A stretch of DNA of 64,000 bases from Microbacterium sp. 2FI (GTDB taxonomy: Bacteria; Actinomycetota; Actinomycetes; Actinomycetales; Microbacteriaceae), in contig NZ_SCMR01000021.1 in the NCBI RefSeq assembly GCF_005502885.1, forward strand, positions 17,463 through 81,462, written 5' to 3'. Numbering within the stretch: the stretch's first letter is position 1; every line of letters begins with the position of its first letter. This document shows, piece by piece, positions 37,051 through 45,798 of the stretch. A program made the position numbers and the translations under genes. Under the pieces are notes generated by a model. That model was not told the origin of the DNA. It made no database searches and saw only the letters and a list, made by a program, of their open reading frames with translations.

Positions 37051-37123
37051 GCGCCCGTAGCTCAATGGATAGAGCATCTGACTACGGATCAGAAGGTTAG
37101 GGGTTCGAGTCCCTTCGGGCGCA
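37051..37123 (+). tRNA. tRNA-Arg (anticodon ACG)
   Basis: 73-nt cloverleaf. The 7-bp acceptor stem GCGCCCG pairs with CGGGCGC (37116-37122), with discriminator A 37123. The D-arm is GCTC...GAGC. The anticodon stem is TCTGA/TCAGA with loop CTACGGA and anticodon ACG at 37084-37086. The T-arm is AGGGG-TTCGAGT-CCCTT. CCA is not encoded. Confidence 0.97.
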
Positions 37124-37150
37124 CACTGTGTTGAGACAGTGAACCGGAAG

Positions 37151-37173
37151 AAGCCCCGCGAGGGGCTTTTTCT
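37151..37173 (+). terminator. Intrinsic terminator after tRNA-Arg
   Basis: Stem AAGCCCC/GGGGCTT with GCGA loop followed by TTTTTCT: a classic rho-independent terminator 28 nt after the tRNA. Confidence 0.85.
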
Positions 37174-37301
37174 GTTTCTCCCGGGGGGATCGCCCGATCC
37201 TCGACAGGACGTCGAGATCCGCACCGGAGCAGTCCCCCGCCCAGGTCCGCTTCTCCACTCAACCCCGATCCGCCCCGGTGGGAACCAGGCAGGATGGACG
37301 G

Positions 37302-38141
37302 ATGCGAACGCTCATCGAGGCCCCGGACCTTGCGCGGGAGCTCGAGCGAGAGGCTGCCGGACCCCCGGTGACCGTGATCGACGTGAGCTGGGTCCTCGGT
37401 GGCGGCCGGGGACCGAGTCTCTTCGGCGAAGGCCACATTCCCGGTGCCCGCGATGTGGAGCTCGCCCGAGACCTGGCGGGGCCGCCCGGCAGCAGGGGGC
37501 GCCTGCCGCTGCCGACGGCGGCGGCGCTGACAGCCCGACTCCAGGCGTGGGGCGTGAGTCGGGGCGGGGCGGTCGTGGCGACGGACGGAGGTGACGGCAG
37601 GGCATCTGCGCGCGCGTGGTGGGTGCTGCGTCACGCTGGCGTCGACGCCCGGATACTCGACGGGGGCACCGCGGCCTGGGTCGACGCCGGCTTGATGCTC
37701 GAGCGCGGTGCGATGAGCCCGCGGCCCGGCGGAGACGCCGTCGCGCGCTTCGGTGCCATGCCGGTGGTCGACTGGCAAGGGGTGCGCGACTGGCCGACCC
37801 ACGGCATTCTGATCGATGCGCGGAGCGCGGCGCGCTACGAGGGATCGATCGAGACGCTCGATCCTCGTGCCGGACACATCCCGGGCGCTGTATCCGCCCC
37901 GGCTTCTGGGAACCTGACCGCCGATGGCCGGTTCCGCTCGCCGGAGGAGCTTCGCGACCGGTTCCTGCAGTTCGATGTCGTGCGGGGTCGGGATGTCGCC
38001 GTCTACTGCGGTGCGGCGGTGGCTGGTGCGCAGGAGGTCGCCGCCCTCGCGATCGCAGGAATCGACGCCGCCCTGTATGTGGGCTCCTGGAGCGAGTGGT
38101 CGCGTCGCGACGATCTTCCGATCGTCGAACGTGATCGATAG
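37302..38141 (+). CDS. Sulfurtransferase with two rhodanese domains
   Basis: 279 residues, the usual size for thiosulfate/3-mercaptopyruvate sulfurtransferases. The N-terminal rhodanese domain (~5-120, inactive type) has 'GEGHIPGARDVEL'. The C-terminal domain (~145-275) has 'LIDARSAARYEG', 'AGHIPGAVSAP' and the active-site loop 'VYCGAAVAG' with catalytic Cys near 236. The loop resembles mercaptopyruvate-type enzymes (CGxGVTA) more than thiosulfate-type (CRKGVT). ATG 37302 is preferred over an upstream GTG. Cytoplasmic; stands alone. Confidence 0.9.
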   Translation: MRTLIEAPDLARELEREAAGPPVTVIDVSWVLGGGRGPSLFGEGHIPGARDVELARDLAGPPGSRGRLPLPTAAALTARLQAWGVSRGGAVVATDGGDGRASARAWWVLRHAGVDARILDGGTAAWVDAGLMLERGAMSPRPGGDAVARFGAMPVVDWQGVRDWPTHGILIDARSAARYEGSIETLDPRAGHIPGAVSAPASGNLTADGRFRSPEELRDRFLQFDVVRGRDVAVYCGAAVAGAQEVAALAIAGIDAALYVGSWSEWSRRDDLPIVERDR

Positions 38142-38179
38142 TCCACGATTCCCCGGCGACAGGGGTGTGCGACAACATT

Positions 38180-38200
38180 GTCATTGATATAGTCAATGAC
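38180..38200. promoter_or_regulatory. TetR-type operator/promoter for the hydrolase-peptidase operon
   Basis: Perfect 8-bp inverted repeat GTCATTGA-N5-TCAATGAC. Its centre contains TATAGT (38188-38193), a likely -10 box, predicting a transcript start near 38200. The TATAGTC core recurs at the other two promoters of this cluster. Confidence 0.7.
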
Positions 38201-38222
38201 GATGACTTTCGCATCGAGAGAA

Positions 38223-39107
38223 ATGCGGGCAATGATGCAACCACTCTCCGAACGGCGATCGGTCTCGATCGATTGCGATGGGGTCCGTATCGCAGCCGAC
38301 GTCCGCGGCGCGGGCGCGCCGCTGCTGCTGCTGCACGGATACCCCGAGACCAAGGCGATGTGGGATGCCGTCGCGCCCACGCTCGCCGGTTCCTACACGG
38401 TCGTCGCGAGCGATCTGCGGGGCTACGGCGACTCCGCGAAACCGTCGGGCGAGGTCTATTCGAAGCGCGAGATGGCGCGGGACCAGCTTCTCCTCATGCG
38501 CGAGCTGGGATTCGAGCGCTTCGCCGTGGTCGGGCACGATCGCGGCGGACGAGTCGGCCATCGCCTGGCGCTGGACAATCCCGCGGCGATCGCAGGACTC
38601 GCGGTGCTCGACATCGTCCCGACGCTGCACATGTTCGAGAACGTCGATCGCGCCATGGCGACCAGCTACTTCCACTGGTTCTTCCTCGCGCGCCGCGACG
38701 GGCTGCCGGAGGCCCTCATCGATGCCGCGCCGGAGGCCTGGCTGCGCAGCCGCTTCACCGGGCGCAGCGTGGCCGGCGGACTGCCCGCGTCGTACCGGGA
38801 GTACGAACGCTGCTTCGACCACGACACGATCCGTGCCTCGTGCGCCGACTACCGGGCGGCCGCGACGACCGATCTGGATCACGACCGCATCGACCGTGGC
38901 GCCGGCCGCCGGGTAGACGCTCCGACGCTCGCGCTGTGGGGGAGCGAGAGCTACGTCGGCGCGAACTTCGACGTCGTGGAGGTCTGGCGGGACTACGCCA
39001 CCTCGATCCGCGGGCGCTCGGTGCTCGCCGATCACTACCTGGCCGAGGAAGCGCCCGACCCGACGGCGGCGGCGCTCATGGAATTTCTCGGGGAGCTTTC
39101 GTGGTGA
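38223..39107 (+). CDS. Haloacetate (fluoroacetate) dehalogenase-like alpha/beta hydrolase
   Basis: 294 residues from ATG 38223. Earlier in-frame ATGs at 38196 and 38202 overlap the operator and predicted transcript start; 38232 is another option. Alpha/beta-hydrolase fold with oxyanion motif 'LLLLHGYPETKAMW'. All residues known for fluoroacetate dehalogenase (RPA1163 numbering in brackets) are present at matching spacing. They are nucleophile D106 (110), carboxylate-binding R107 (111) and R110 (114), acid D130 (134), halide-pocket H151-W152 (155-156), Y210 (219) and base H271 (280). Inferred reaction: haloacetate to glycolate; epoxide or ester hydrolysis remains possible. It overlaps the M20 peptidase gene. 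Confidence 0.85.
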   Translation: MRAMMQPLSERRSVSIDCDGVRIAADVRGAGAPLLLLHGYPETKAMWDAVAPTLAGSYTVVASDLRGYGDSAKPSGEVYSKREMARDQLLLMRELGFERFAVVGHDRGGRVGHRLALDNPAAIAGLAVLDIVPTLHMFENVDRAMATSYFHWFFLARRDGLPEALIDAAPEAWLRSRFTGRSVAGGLPASYREYERCFDHDTIRASCADYRAAATTDLDHDRIDRGAGRRVDAPTLALWGSESYVGANFDVVEVWRDYATSIRGRSVLADHYLAEEAPDPTAAALMEFLGELSW

Positions 39108-40207
39108 CGGGCTCTGATCGCGTGAACCGCGTCCTTTCGCGATTGGAGGCCCTCGTCTCCATCGAAACGCCCACGGGCGACGCGGGGGGTATGACCGCGG
39201 CGCACGTGCTGGTCCGCTCCTGGCTCGAGCCGATCCTCGGCGATGCCGTGGTCGAGAGCGTCGAGGGAATCACGCATCTGCTGTGGCCCGGGGGACAGGC
39301 TCCGCGACTGCTGCTCCTCGGCCACCTCGACACTGTGTTCCCCCTCGGCACGCTGATCGGGCGGCCGTTCGCTCGCGACGACGACCGGCTCACGGGCCCC
39401 GGAGTCTTCGACATGAAGTCGGGCGTCGTGATCATGGCCGAGGCGCTCGCCACGGCGAGACATGCGCGCGACGTCGCTGTGCTGCTCACGAGCGACGAAG
39501 AGACGGGCTCGTCGACCTCGCGCGGCCTCATCGAGCGTGAGGCCGCGCGCGCAGGCTCGGTGCTCGTGCTCGAGCCCAGTCTGGCCGGCGCGCTCAAGGT
39601 CGCGCGCCGCGGCGGCAGCATGTATCGGCTCGACGTCCACGGTCGCTCCGCGCACGCCGGCCTCGAGCCGTGGGCGGGTCGGAGTGCTCTCACGGAGCTT
39701 GCGCACCAGGTGCTCGCCCTTCCTGCGCTCGCCGACGAGGAGCGCGGGACGACCGTCAACCCGACGGTCGCTCGTGCCGGGACGGCGACGAACGTCATCC
39801 CGGATCACGCCGAGCTGAGGGTCGACGTGCGCGCGGAGACGATCGCCGAGCTGGAACGCGTCGATCGCGCGATGCGGGCGCTGAGGGCGCACACCCCCGA
39901 CGTCGGAGTCGTCGTCACCGGAGGCGTCAACAGGCCGCCGATGGAGCGTGCGTCGTCCGAGGAGCTGCTCGCGACGGCCCGCTCCGTCGCCGCGCACCTG
40001 GGGCAGAGTGACCTCGATGCCGTGTCGGCGGGCGGCGCGTCGGACGGCAACTTCACGGCAGCCGTCGGTGCTCGCACGCTCGACGGACTCGGGCCGAACG
40101 GCGGCGGCGCGCATGCCGTCGACGAGTGGGTGTCGCTCGCTTCGACGCTGGAGAGGATCGATCTGGTGGCCGGCATCATCGACCTCGTCGCGGCGGAGCC
40201 GCGCTGA
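39101..40207 (+). CDS. M20-family metallopeptidase (carboxypeptidase G2-like)
   Basis: 368 residues. Tandem GTG codons at 39101/39104 follow GGGGAG; the first overlaps the upstream stop, indicating coupling. Two-zinc aminoacylase/carboxypeptidase features are 'LLGHLDTVFPLG' (His ligand), 'GPGVFDMKSG' (bridging Asp), 'SDEETGS' (catalytic Glu then Glu ligand), 'EPS' and, near the C-terminus, 'HAVDEW' (His ligand). The dimerisation domain with 'GRSAHAGLEP' lies at ~175-285. This family removes C-terminal Glu or hydrolyses N-acyl amino acids. Probably cytosolic, acting on an imported amide or peptide. Confidence 0.88.
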   Translation: MVTGSDRVNRVLSRLEALVSIETPTGDAGGMTAAHVLVRSWLEPILGDAVVESVEGITHLLWPGGQAPRLLLLGHLDTVFPLGTLIGRPFARDDDRLTGPGVFDMKSGVVIMAEALATARHARDVAVLLTSDEETGSSTSRGLIEREAARAGSVLVLEPSLAGALKVARRGGSMYRLDVHGRSAHAGLEPWAGRSALTELAHQVLALPALADEERGTTVNPTVARAGTATNVIPDHAELRVDVRAETIAELERVDRAMRALRAHTPDVGVVVTGGVNRPPMERASSEELLATARSVAAHLGQSDLDAVSAGGASDGNFTAAVGARTLDGLGPNGGGAHAVDEWVSLASTLERIDLVAGIIDLVAAEPR

Positions 40208-40235
40208 GGGTCGCCGACCCTGCGAGTGCGAGACG

Positions 40236-40952
40236 TCAGCTCGACGCGGGCGCGTGCCGCTCGATGCTCTCGAGCAGCAGGTCGAGAGCGGTCTCCCACG
40301 CTCGGGGGTCGCGGATGCCGGGAAGGTTGCCGCCGACCCATGCGATGTTCGGGTAGGCATCGAGATCGAGGCGTCGGTAGTCCATCTGCCATGTCAGATC
40401 GTCCGCCTCCTGCACGTCTGCGGGCAGGACGGTCAATGCCGCCTGGATGCTGGTGGCCGAACGGATGAGCTGGCCGAGTGCCCGCGCATAGAGCGCGGCC
40501 TGTTCGGGTCCATATCCGCCTCGCCGGAGGGCCCCGATCGAGAACTCCATCGACATGAAGTCCGTCGGGCGGCGCAACGCCATCTGGAGCGCGAACTCGG
40601 GATAGCGCAGGTAGTGGTCGTGGATCAGGTGCGCCTGCGCCCGAAGGTCGGCCATCCAGTCGTCGGTCGCCACCATCGCACCGCTGTACGACCGCGCGCG
40701 AAGCGTGTCGATGAGCGCGAGCAGCAGTTCGTCCTTGTCGCGGAAGTGCCGGTAGATCGAGGTCGGGTGGGCGTCGAGCTCCTCGCCGATCGCCTGGAAC
40801 GTCAGGCGGTCCAGACCGTCTCGTTCCACCACAGCCTCGGCTGCCGCGACGATGATCTCGCGGCTGAGCGAGTCGCGGGCGCGGCGCGGGCGACCTGACT
40901 TGGTCGCGGCCTTCGGAGGCTTGCTCGTCTCCGACGCCTTCTGTGCCACCAT
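40236..40952 (-). CDS. TetR-family repressor of the hydrolase/peptide-import cluster
   Basis: 238 residues. ATG 40952 is preferred because GGAGG sits exactly 5 nt upstream; an in-frame ATG at 41048 would add 32 residues without a good site. A Lys/Pro/Arg-rich leader precedes the helix-turn-helix (~25-75: 'IIVAAAEAVVERDGLDRLTFQAIGEELDAHPTSIYRHFRDKDELL'). The C-terminal ligand domain is of usual size. It is divergent from the S9 peptidase across a region with a TATAGTCA...TGACTAT inverted repeat and is the natural candidate to bind all three TATAGTC sites. Confidence 0.88.
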   Translation of the reverse strand: MVAQKASETSKPPKAATKSGRPRRARDSLSREIIVAAAEAVVERDGLDRLTFQAIGEELDAHPTSIYRHFRDKDELLLALIDTLRARSYSGAMVATDDWMADLRAQAHLIHDHYLRYPEFALQMALRRPTDFMSMEFSIGALRRGGYGPEQAALYARALGQLIRSATSIQAALTVLPADVQEADDLTWQMDYRRLDLDAYPNIAWVGGNLPGIRDPRAWETALDLLLESIERHAPASS

Positions 40953-41076
40953 CTGAACCTCCACTTCGGCCGTTGCCGGCGGCGACGGCGGCTGGCATTC
41001 ACGGTATCCCACCACGCATCGGGCGTCGTCGATGTCGACGATCGCCATTGCACGACACCGCCATCTTAGCCAATGT

Positions 41077-41098
41077 TATAGTCAACCAACCTGACTAT
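41077..41098. promoter_or_regulatory. TetR-type operator in the TetR / S9 peptidase divergent region
   Basis: ATAGTCA (41078-41084) and TGACTAT (41092-41098) form a perfect inverted repeat with a 7-bp spacer. TATAGT at 41077-41082 is the likely -10 box of the peptidase promoter. Confidence 0.65.
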
Positions 41099-41116
41099 GG
41101 TGATAGGGGATGCAGA

Positions 41117-42961
41117 ATGGTCGATGTTCGAACCCAGTTTCCGTCGAGAGCATTGAGCGAGCGATTCGCCGTGCCCCATCTGCTCACAGCTCGTCCGGCT
41201 GTCGGTGAGCAGGACATCGCCCTGCTCGTCGAGGATCATCGCGACGGGTCGCGCGCGAGGATCTGGCGCGCCGGCGAGGCCCCTTCAGACCTGCTTCCCT
41301 TCCCGGTCGGCGTCGGTGCGCTCATCACCAATGACGGTCGGTGGATCATCGATCTCGACGACGGCGGCGGCTCCGAGGTCGGATCGCTCATCGCGACCGC
41401 TGTCGACGGCTCGGAGGTCGTCGACCTCACGCCGGGTCGCGAGCCGTTCGTGCTGCGGGGGCTGGAGTCCAGCCATGACGGGTCGGCCATCGTCGCGACC
41501 GTCGTCGATGAGGCGGGCTTCCACGTCCTCGTCATTCCCTCGCGACCGTGGGGCGATCCCCGCGTGGTCTACAGCAGCCCGATCGAGGCGTGGTACGGCC
41601 AGATCTCGCCCGACTCGGCTCTCGTGTCCGTCGACACCACCGATCACAATCCCGGGGTGCGCCGGCCCGCGCTGACGGTCGTCGACACGCGCACGCTCGA
41701 GACGGTCGCCGTGCTGAACGATATGCCCGACGGCCCGGTGCGAGGAGTGCGCTTCTCGTCGGTCGCGGGCGACGATCGCCTGCTCGTCAGCACCGAGCGC
41801 AGCGGGTTCGCGCGACCCGCGACCTGGAACGTGCGCTCCGGCGAACGCGTCGACTACGCACTGCCCGAGCTTCGGGGTGAGGTGATGCCGCTCGACTGGC
41901 ACGCAGCCACCGGCCGGGTGCTCGCGCTCCACGTCGACGAGGGCCGGCATCGTCTGCTCGAGATCTCGGAGCAAGGCGCCGCCGTCCGAGTGCTGCTCGA
42001 GGGTGGCAGCTTCGCCGATCCGGATGTCGCGGACCTGCATCCGTTCCAGTGGGCGTCGTACTTCGCCCCGAACGGCCGTGTGCGCGCGGTCCGCTCGAGC
42101 TGGGATGTGCCCCTCCACATCATCGAGCTCTCCGAGTCCGGCGATGCGCGATCGCTCATCGAGCCGGCTGCCGTGCCACCGGGGGTGTCGATGCGCTCGA
42201 CCATGGTGGACAGCAGCGACGGCACCCGGGTGCAGCTCTGGCTCGGCGTCCCGCGGGAGGCGCCACCGGTCGGCACCGTGCTCGAGGTGCATGGTGGGCC
42301 CAATCTCGTCGCGGTGGACGCCTACAATCCGTCGGCGCAGGCATGGCTCGACGCCGGGTTCGCCTACGCATCCCTCAACTACCGGGGCTCGGTGACATTC
42401 GGTCGCGCCTTCCGTGAAGGATTCTGGGGTTCGGGCGGCGACCGCGAGATCGAAGACGTCGAAGCGGCCGTGGCATGGCTGCGGGCGAAGGGTCTGGCAG
42501 ATCCCGCGAGCACGTTCATCACGGGTGCGTCCTTCGGGGGTCATCTGACGCTGCTGAGCGTGGGAAGGCTCCCCGACCTGTTCGCCGGGGGGCTCGCGCA
42601 CGTGGCGGTCGCGGAGTGGTCGGCCGCGATCGCGGCGATGAATCCCGCGGTGCGCACGGTGTGGTCGAGCTGGGTGCCGCCCGAGATGGTGGAGCGATTC
42701 TCTGCGCTCACTTATGTCGGGGATGTGAAGGGTTCGGTGTGGATCAATCAAGGCTCGATCGACACGCGGACGCCGATCGTGGGCGTCCAGCGGTTCGTGG
42801 ACGAGCTCGCCGCCCGCGGCGGCGACGTCGTGATGGACGTCTTCGAGGGTGGTCATGAACCCACCGGCCTCGCGATGCTCGAGCACGACCAGCGTCGCAT
42901 GACCGACCTCGCGCTGCGTGCGATCGGCGGCGACAGCTGGGCGGACTCGAGCATGCCCTGA
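41117..42961 (+). CDS. S9-family (prolyl-oligopeptidase-like) serine peptidase
   Basis: 614 residues; AGGGGA lies 6 nt before ATG 41117. No signal peptide, so probably cytoplasmic. The N-terminal part (~10-360) is a beta-propeller of irregular WD-like blades. The C-terminal catalytic alpha/beta-hydrolase domain (~370-605) has 'VLEVHGGPN', 'LNYRGSVTFGRAF', nucleophile Ser in 'GASFGGHL' (~476), Asp in 'QGSIDTRTP' and His in 'EGGHEPT'. Such acyl-aminoacyl or dipeptidyl peptidases only accept short substrates. With the M20 enzyme and the dipeptide-type importer it suggests intracellular breakdown of an imported peptide-like compound. Confidence 0.88.
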   Translation: MVDVRTQFPSRALSERFAVPHLLTARPAVGEQDIALLVEDHRDGSRARIWRAGEAPSDLLPFPVGVGALITNDGRWIIDLDDGGGSEVGSLIATAVDGSEVVDLTPGREPFVLRGLESSHDGSAIVATVVDEAGFHVLVIPSRPWGDPRVVYSSPIEAWYGQISPDSALVSVDTTDHNPGVRRPALTVVDTRTLETVAVLNDMPDGPVRGVRFSSVAGDDRLLVSTERSGFARPATWNVRSGERVDYALPELRGEVMPLDWHAATGRVLALHVDEGRHRLLEISEQGAAVRVLLEGGSFADPDVADLHPFQWASYFAPNGRVRAVRSSWDVPLHIIELSESGDARSLIEPAAVPPGVSMRSTMVDSSDGTRVQLWLGVPREAPPVGTVLEVHGGPNLVAVDAYNPSAQAWLDAGFAYASLNYRGSVTFGRAFREGFWGSGGDREIEDVEAAVAWLRAKGLADPASTFITGASFGGHLTLLSVGRLPDLFAGGLAHVAVAEWSAAIAAMNPAVRTVWSSWVPPEMVERFSALTYVGDVKGSVWINQGSIDTRTPIVGVQRFVDELAARGGDVVMDVFEGGHEPTGLAMLEHDQRRMTDLALRAIGGDSWADSSMP

Positions 42962-43000
42962 GCCGAGATCCGCAGCATCCGGATCTCTAATCAATAACGT

Positions 43001-43043
43001 TGACTATAACCCTTGCTAAAGGGTTGCCGGCGGATCTATAGTC
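43001..43043 (+). promoter_or_regulatory. Promoter and TetR-type half-sites before the peptide importer
   Basis: TTGCTA (43013-43018), 18-bp spacer, TATAGT (43037-43042). TGACTATA (43001-43008) and TATAGTC (43037-43043) form a widely spaced inverted pair. Between them AACCCTT-N4-AAGGGTT (43008-43025) is a second perfect palindrome that could bind another regulator. Confidence 0.6.
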
Positions 43044-43110
43044 GGACCACCGACCCGGCGTCACCGCCGAACATCGCACCCGACATCTCCCACGATCACG
43101 GAGTTCTCAC

Positions 43111-44808
43111 ATGCTGAAGTCATCGCAGCACCGTCTTCTGTCCGGTTCCCGCCGCGCGATCATCGCCGCCGTCTCGGCGCTCGCGCTCGTCGGCTCGCTC
43201 GCCGCATGCTCGGCCGGCGGATCGACCCCGGAACCCGCCGCCACCGACGTCCAGACCGGGGGCGAGATCGTCATCGGTGCCGAGCAGGAGCCCGACTGCG
43301 TCGACTGGATCGCAACCTGCGCGGGTTCGATCTGGGGCACGTACATCATGCAGGTCCCCACCATGCCGTCGGTGTTCGATACGAGACTCGTCGCGGATGA
43401 GTGGACGCCCGTCCCCTCATCCCTCGTCGCCGAGGAGCCCGTCGCCGTGGCGGCAGGCGACGGCATGACCATCACGTACAAGATCAACCCCGACGCCGTG
43501 TGGTCGGACGGCACGCCCATCACGTCTGCCGACTTCGAGTACACCGCGCTGCAGATCCGCGACGGTGACGACATCTTCGACAAGACCGGCTACGACCGGA
43601 TCACGGCCGTCGACGTGTCCGACCCGCAGACGGTCGTCGTCACTCTCGACTCCCCGTACGCGGGATGGCGATCGCTGTTCAGCGTGTACGGCGTGATGCC
43701 GGCCCATATCCTCGACGGCAAGGATCGCGCTGCCATCATGGCCAACGGCTACGACTTCAGCGGCGGGCCGTGGAAGATCGAATCCTGGGTGCGCGGCACG
43801 TCAGCGACGCTGGTGCCGAACGAGAACTACTGGGGTGACAAGCCGAAGCTCGACAAGGTCACGTTCCTGTTCCTGCCCGACACCACCGCGGCCTTCCAGG
43901 CGCTCAAGAGCGGCCAGGTGGACGTCCTCTACCCCTCGCCGCAGCTCGACGCGATCAGTCAGATCGACGCCGGCCTGCCGGGGATCAACTCGCAGATCGA
44001 TTCGCGGAGCGCGTCCCTCGAGGCGATCTGGTTCAACAATGCAGCCTTCCCCTTCGACTCGAAGTCGGTGCGACAGGCCGTCGCATACGCCATCGACCGC
44101 GAGGCCATCGTCGACCGGCTGTTCGGCAGCCTCGGCATCGACCAGCCCCAGCAGAGCTTCAACAGCCCGATCGTGGGGACGTATGCGGGGGACGACTTCT
44201 CGGCGTACACGAAGGACCTCGACATGGTCGCCGAGCTGATGGAGGGCGACGGATGGTCGAAGAACTCCGACGGCATGTGGGAGAAGGACGGGCAGACCGC
44301 GGCGTTCGCGATGGAGACTCTCGCCGGAAACAAGCGGCGCGACCTGACCACGCAGGTGCTGCAGTCCCAGCTCGCCGAGGCGGGCTTCGAGATGACGATC
44401 AACGCGGTCACCCCCGCTGATCTCTTCGGGGCGATCGCGCCGGAGGGTGACTTCCAGTCGGGGCTGTGGGCGATCGTCGACACCTTCGCGGATCCCACGC
44501 TCAGCTCCTCATTCCTCTCGTCGAACATCCCCTCCGCAGACAACGGGTTCTCGGGCATCAACTTCTACCGGGTGTCGATCCCCGAGCTCGACCCGCTGCT
44601 GTCTCAGGTCGACACCGAGCTGGACATCGACAAGCGCGTCGCCGCGTCGAAGGAGGCGGATGCCGTGATCGCCGAGAACGTTCCCTCGCTCCCGCTCGAC
44701 ACCGTGCCGCTCGTGCTGCTGTGGAGTGACAAGGTGGGAGGGCCGCTCGAGATCAACCCCGTCAACGGTCCCTTCTGGAACCTCGCGGCCTGGGGCCTCG
44801 CGGGCTGA
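43111..44808 (+). CDS. Peptide-type ABC transporter substrate-binding lipoprotein
   Basis: 565 residues, SBP family 5 (DppA/OppA-like). Lipobox SLAAC with Cys near 32. The family pattern reads 'YKINPDAVWSDGTPITSADFEYT', 'GGPWKIESWVRGTSATLVPNENYWGDKPKLDKVTF', 'AFQALKSGQVDVLYP' and 'VRQAVAYAIDREAIV'. First gene of a complete five-gene importer behind a TATAGTC-bearing promoter. Ligands of this family range from peptides to nickel and opines; the neighbouring peptidases favour a peptide or amide. Confidence 0.92.
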   Translation: MLKSSQHRLLSGSRRAIIAAVSALALVGSLAACSAGGSTPEPAATDVQTGGEIVIGAEQEPDCVDWIATCAGSIWGTYIMQVPTMPSVFDTRLVADEWTPVPSSLVAEEPVAVAAGDGMTITYKINPDAVWSDGTPITSADFEYTALQIRDGDDIFDKTGYDRITAVDVSDPQTVVVTLDSPYAGWRSLFSVYGVMPAHILDGKDRAAIMANGYDFSGGPWKIESWVRGTSATLVPNENYWGDKPKLDKVTFLFLPDTTAAFQALKSGQVDVLYPSPQLDAISQIDAGLPGINSQIDSRSASLEAIWFNNAAFPFDSKSVRQAVAYAIDREAIVDRLFGSLGIDQPQQSFNSPIVGTYAGDDFSAYTKDLDMVAELMEGDGWSKNSDGMWEKDGQTAAFAMETLAGNKRRDLTTQVLQSQLAEAGFEMTINAVTPADLFGAIAPEGDFQSGLWAIVDTFADPTLSSSFLSSNIPSADNGFSGINFYRVSIPELDPLLSQVDTELDIDKRVAASKEADAVIAENVPSLPLDTVPLVLLWSDKVGGPLEINPVNGPFWNLAAWGLAG

Positions 44809-44832
44809 CGCCGGTTCGGCCCAGGAGAGATC

Positions 44833-45798
44833 ATGTTCAGTTTCATCGCGAGGCGGGTCCTCTACTCGCTCCCGGTGATTCTCGCAGCATCCTTCATCCT
44901 CTTCTGGGCCGTCCGCGCCACCTTCGATCCGCTCGCGAAGCTGCGCCAGACGTCGGATCCGAGCGCCCTGCAGCGCGAGATCGAGCGACTCGGACTCGAG
45001 CGAACGATCTTCGAGCAGTACTTCCTGTGGCTCCGCAGCTTCGTCACGGGCGACTGGGGCACCAGCACCCGCACCGGCACCGCGGTGCTTCCGCTCATCG
45101 GTGACGCGCTGTGGCCGACGCTTCAGCTCGCGTTCTGGGGGCTCCTCGCCGCGGTTCTCGTCGCCGGAGGCATCAGCGTCTACTCCAGCGTCCGGCAGTA
45201 CTCCATCGGTGACCAGATCTTCACCGGTGCGTCGTACGTCGGCATCGCGATGCCGGCCTTCTGGTTCGGCCTGATCCTCATCCAGGCGCTCGCCGTATGG
45301 CCCAAGGAGACGTTCGGCCTCGACGAGCCGCCGCTCTTCTTCATCGGCCTGCCGCCGATATCCGATGTCGGCGTGGTCGACTATGTCCGCCACCTGATCC
45401 TCCCGGTGGCGGCGCTCATGATCGCGCTGGTCGCCTCCTGGAGCCGGTTCGGACGCACCGCCATGCTGGACTCGCTCTCGAGCGACTACGTGCGCACCGC
45501 TCGCGCGAAGGGCGTGCCCCGCCGGCAGATCATCTGGCGCCACGCCGTCCGCAACTCGCTGGCGCCGTTCGTCACCGTGGTCGCCCTCGATGCGGCCATC
45601 CTGATCGGCGGTCTCGTCGTGACCGAGCAGATCTTCGCGATCCCCGGAATGGGACGACTGTTCCTGCAATCGCTGGTCGCCGGCGATGTGTTCGTGCTCC
45701 TCCCGTGGATGATCGTGGTCGCGGTCGCCGTGGTGCTGTGCAACCTGGCAGCCGATATCGGCTACGCGATCCTCGACCCGAGAGTGAGGCTGTCATGA
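44833..45798 (+). CDS. Peptide-type ABC transporter permease (DppB-like)
   Basis: 321 residues, six predicted helices. The N-terminus 'FIARRVLYSLPVILAASFILFWAVRATFDPL' and the cytoplasmic EAA loop 'DYVRTARAKGVPRRQIIWRHAVRNSLAPF' are typical of DppB/OppB. AGGAGA lies upstream. The stop overlaps the next start. Confidence 0.92.
   Translation: MFSFIARRVLYSLPVILAASFILFWAVRATFDPLAKLRQTSDPSALQREIERLGLERTIFEQYFLWLRSFVTGDWGTSTRTGTAVLPLIGDALWPTLQLAFWGLLAAVLVAGGISVYSSVRQYSIGDQIFTGASYVGIAMPAFWFGLILIQALAVWPKETFGLDEPPLFFIGLPPISDVGVVDYVRHLILPVAALMIALVASWSRFGRTAMLDSLSSDYVRTARAKGVPRRQIIWRHAVRNSLAPFVTVVALDAAILIGGLVVTEQIFAIPGMGRLFLQSLVAGDVFVLLPWMIVVAVAVVLCNLAADIGYAILDPRVRLS

Noticed and set aside
38196..38222. 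ATG 38196 as start of the dehalogenase-like gene
   Set aside because: It lies inside the perfect inverted repeat and upstream of the transcript start predicted from TATAGT, so ATG 38223 was preferred.
38165..39100. Long frame joining upstream sequence to the M20 peptidase
   Set aside because: It overlaps the well-supported hydrolase in another frame; the peptidase fold begins only at the GTG pair near 39101.
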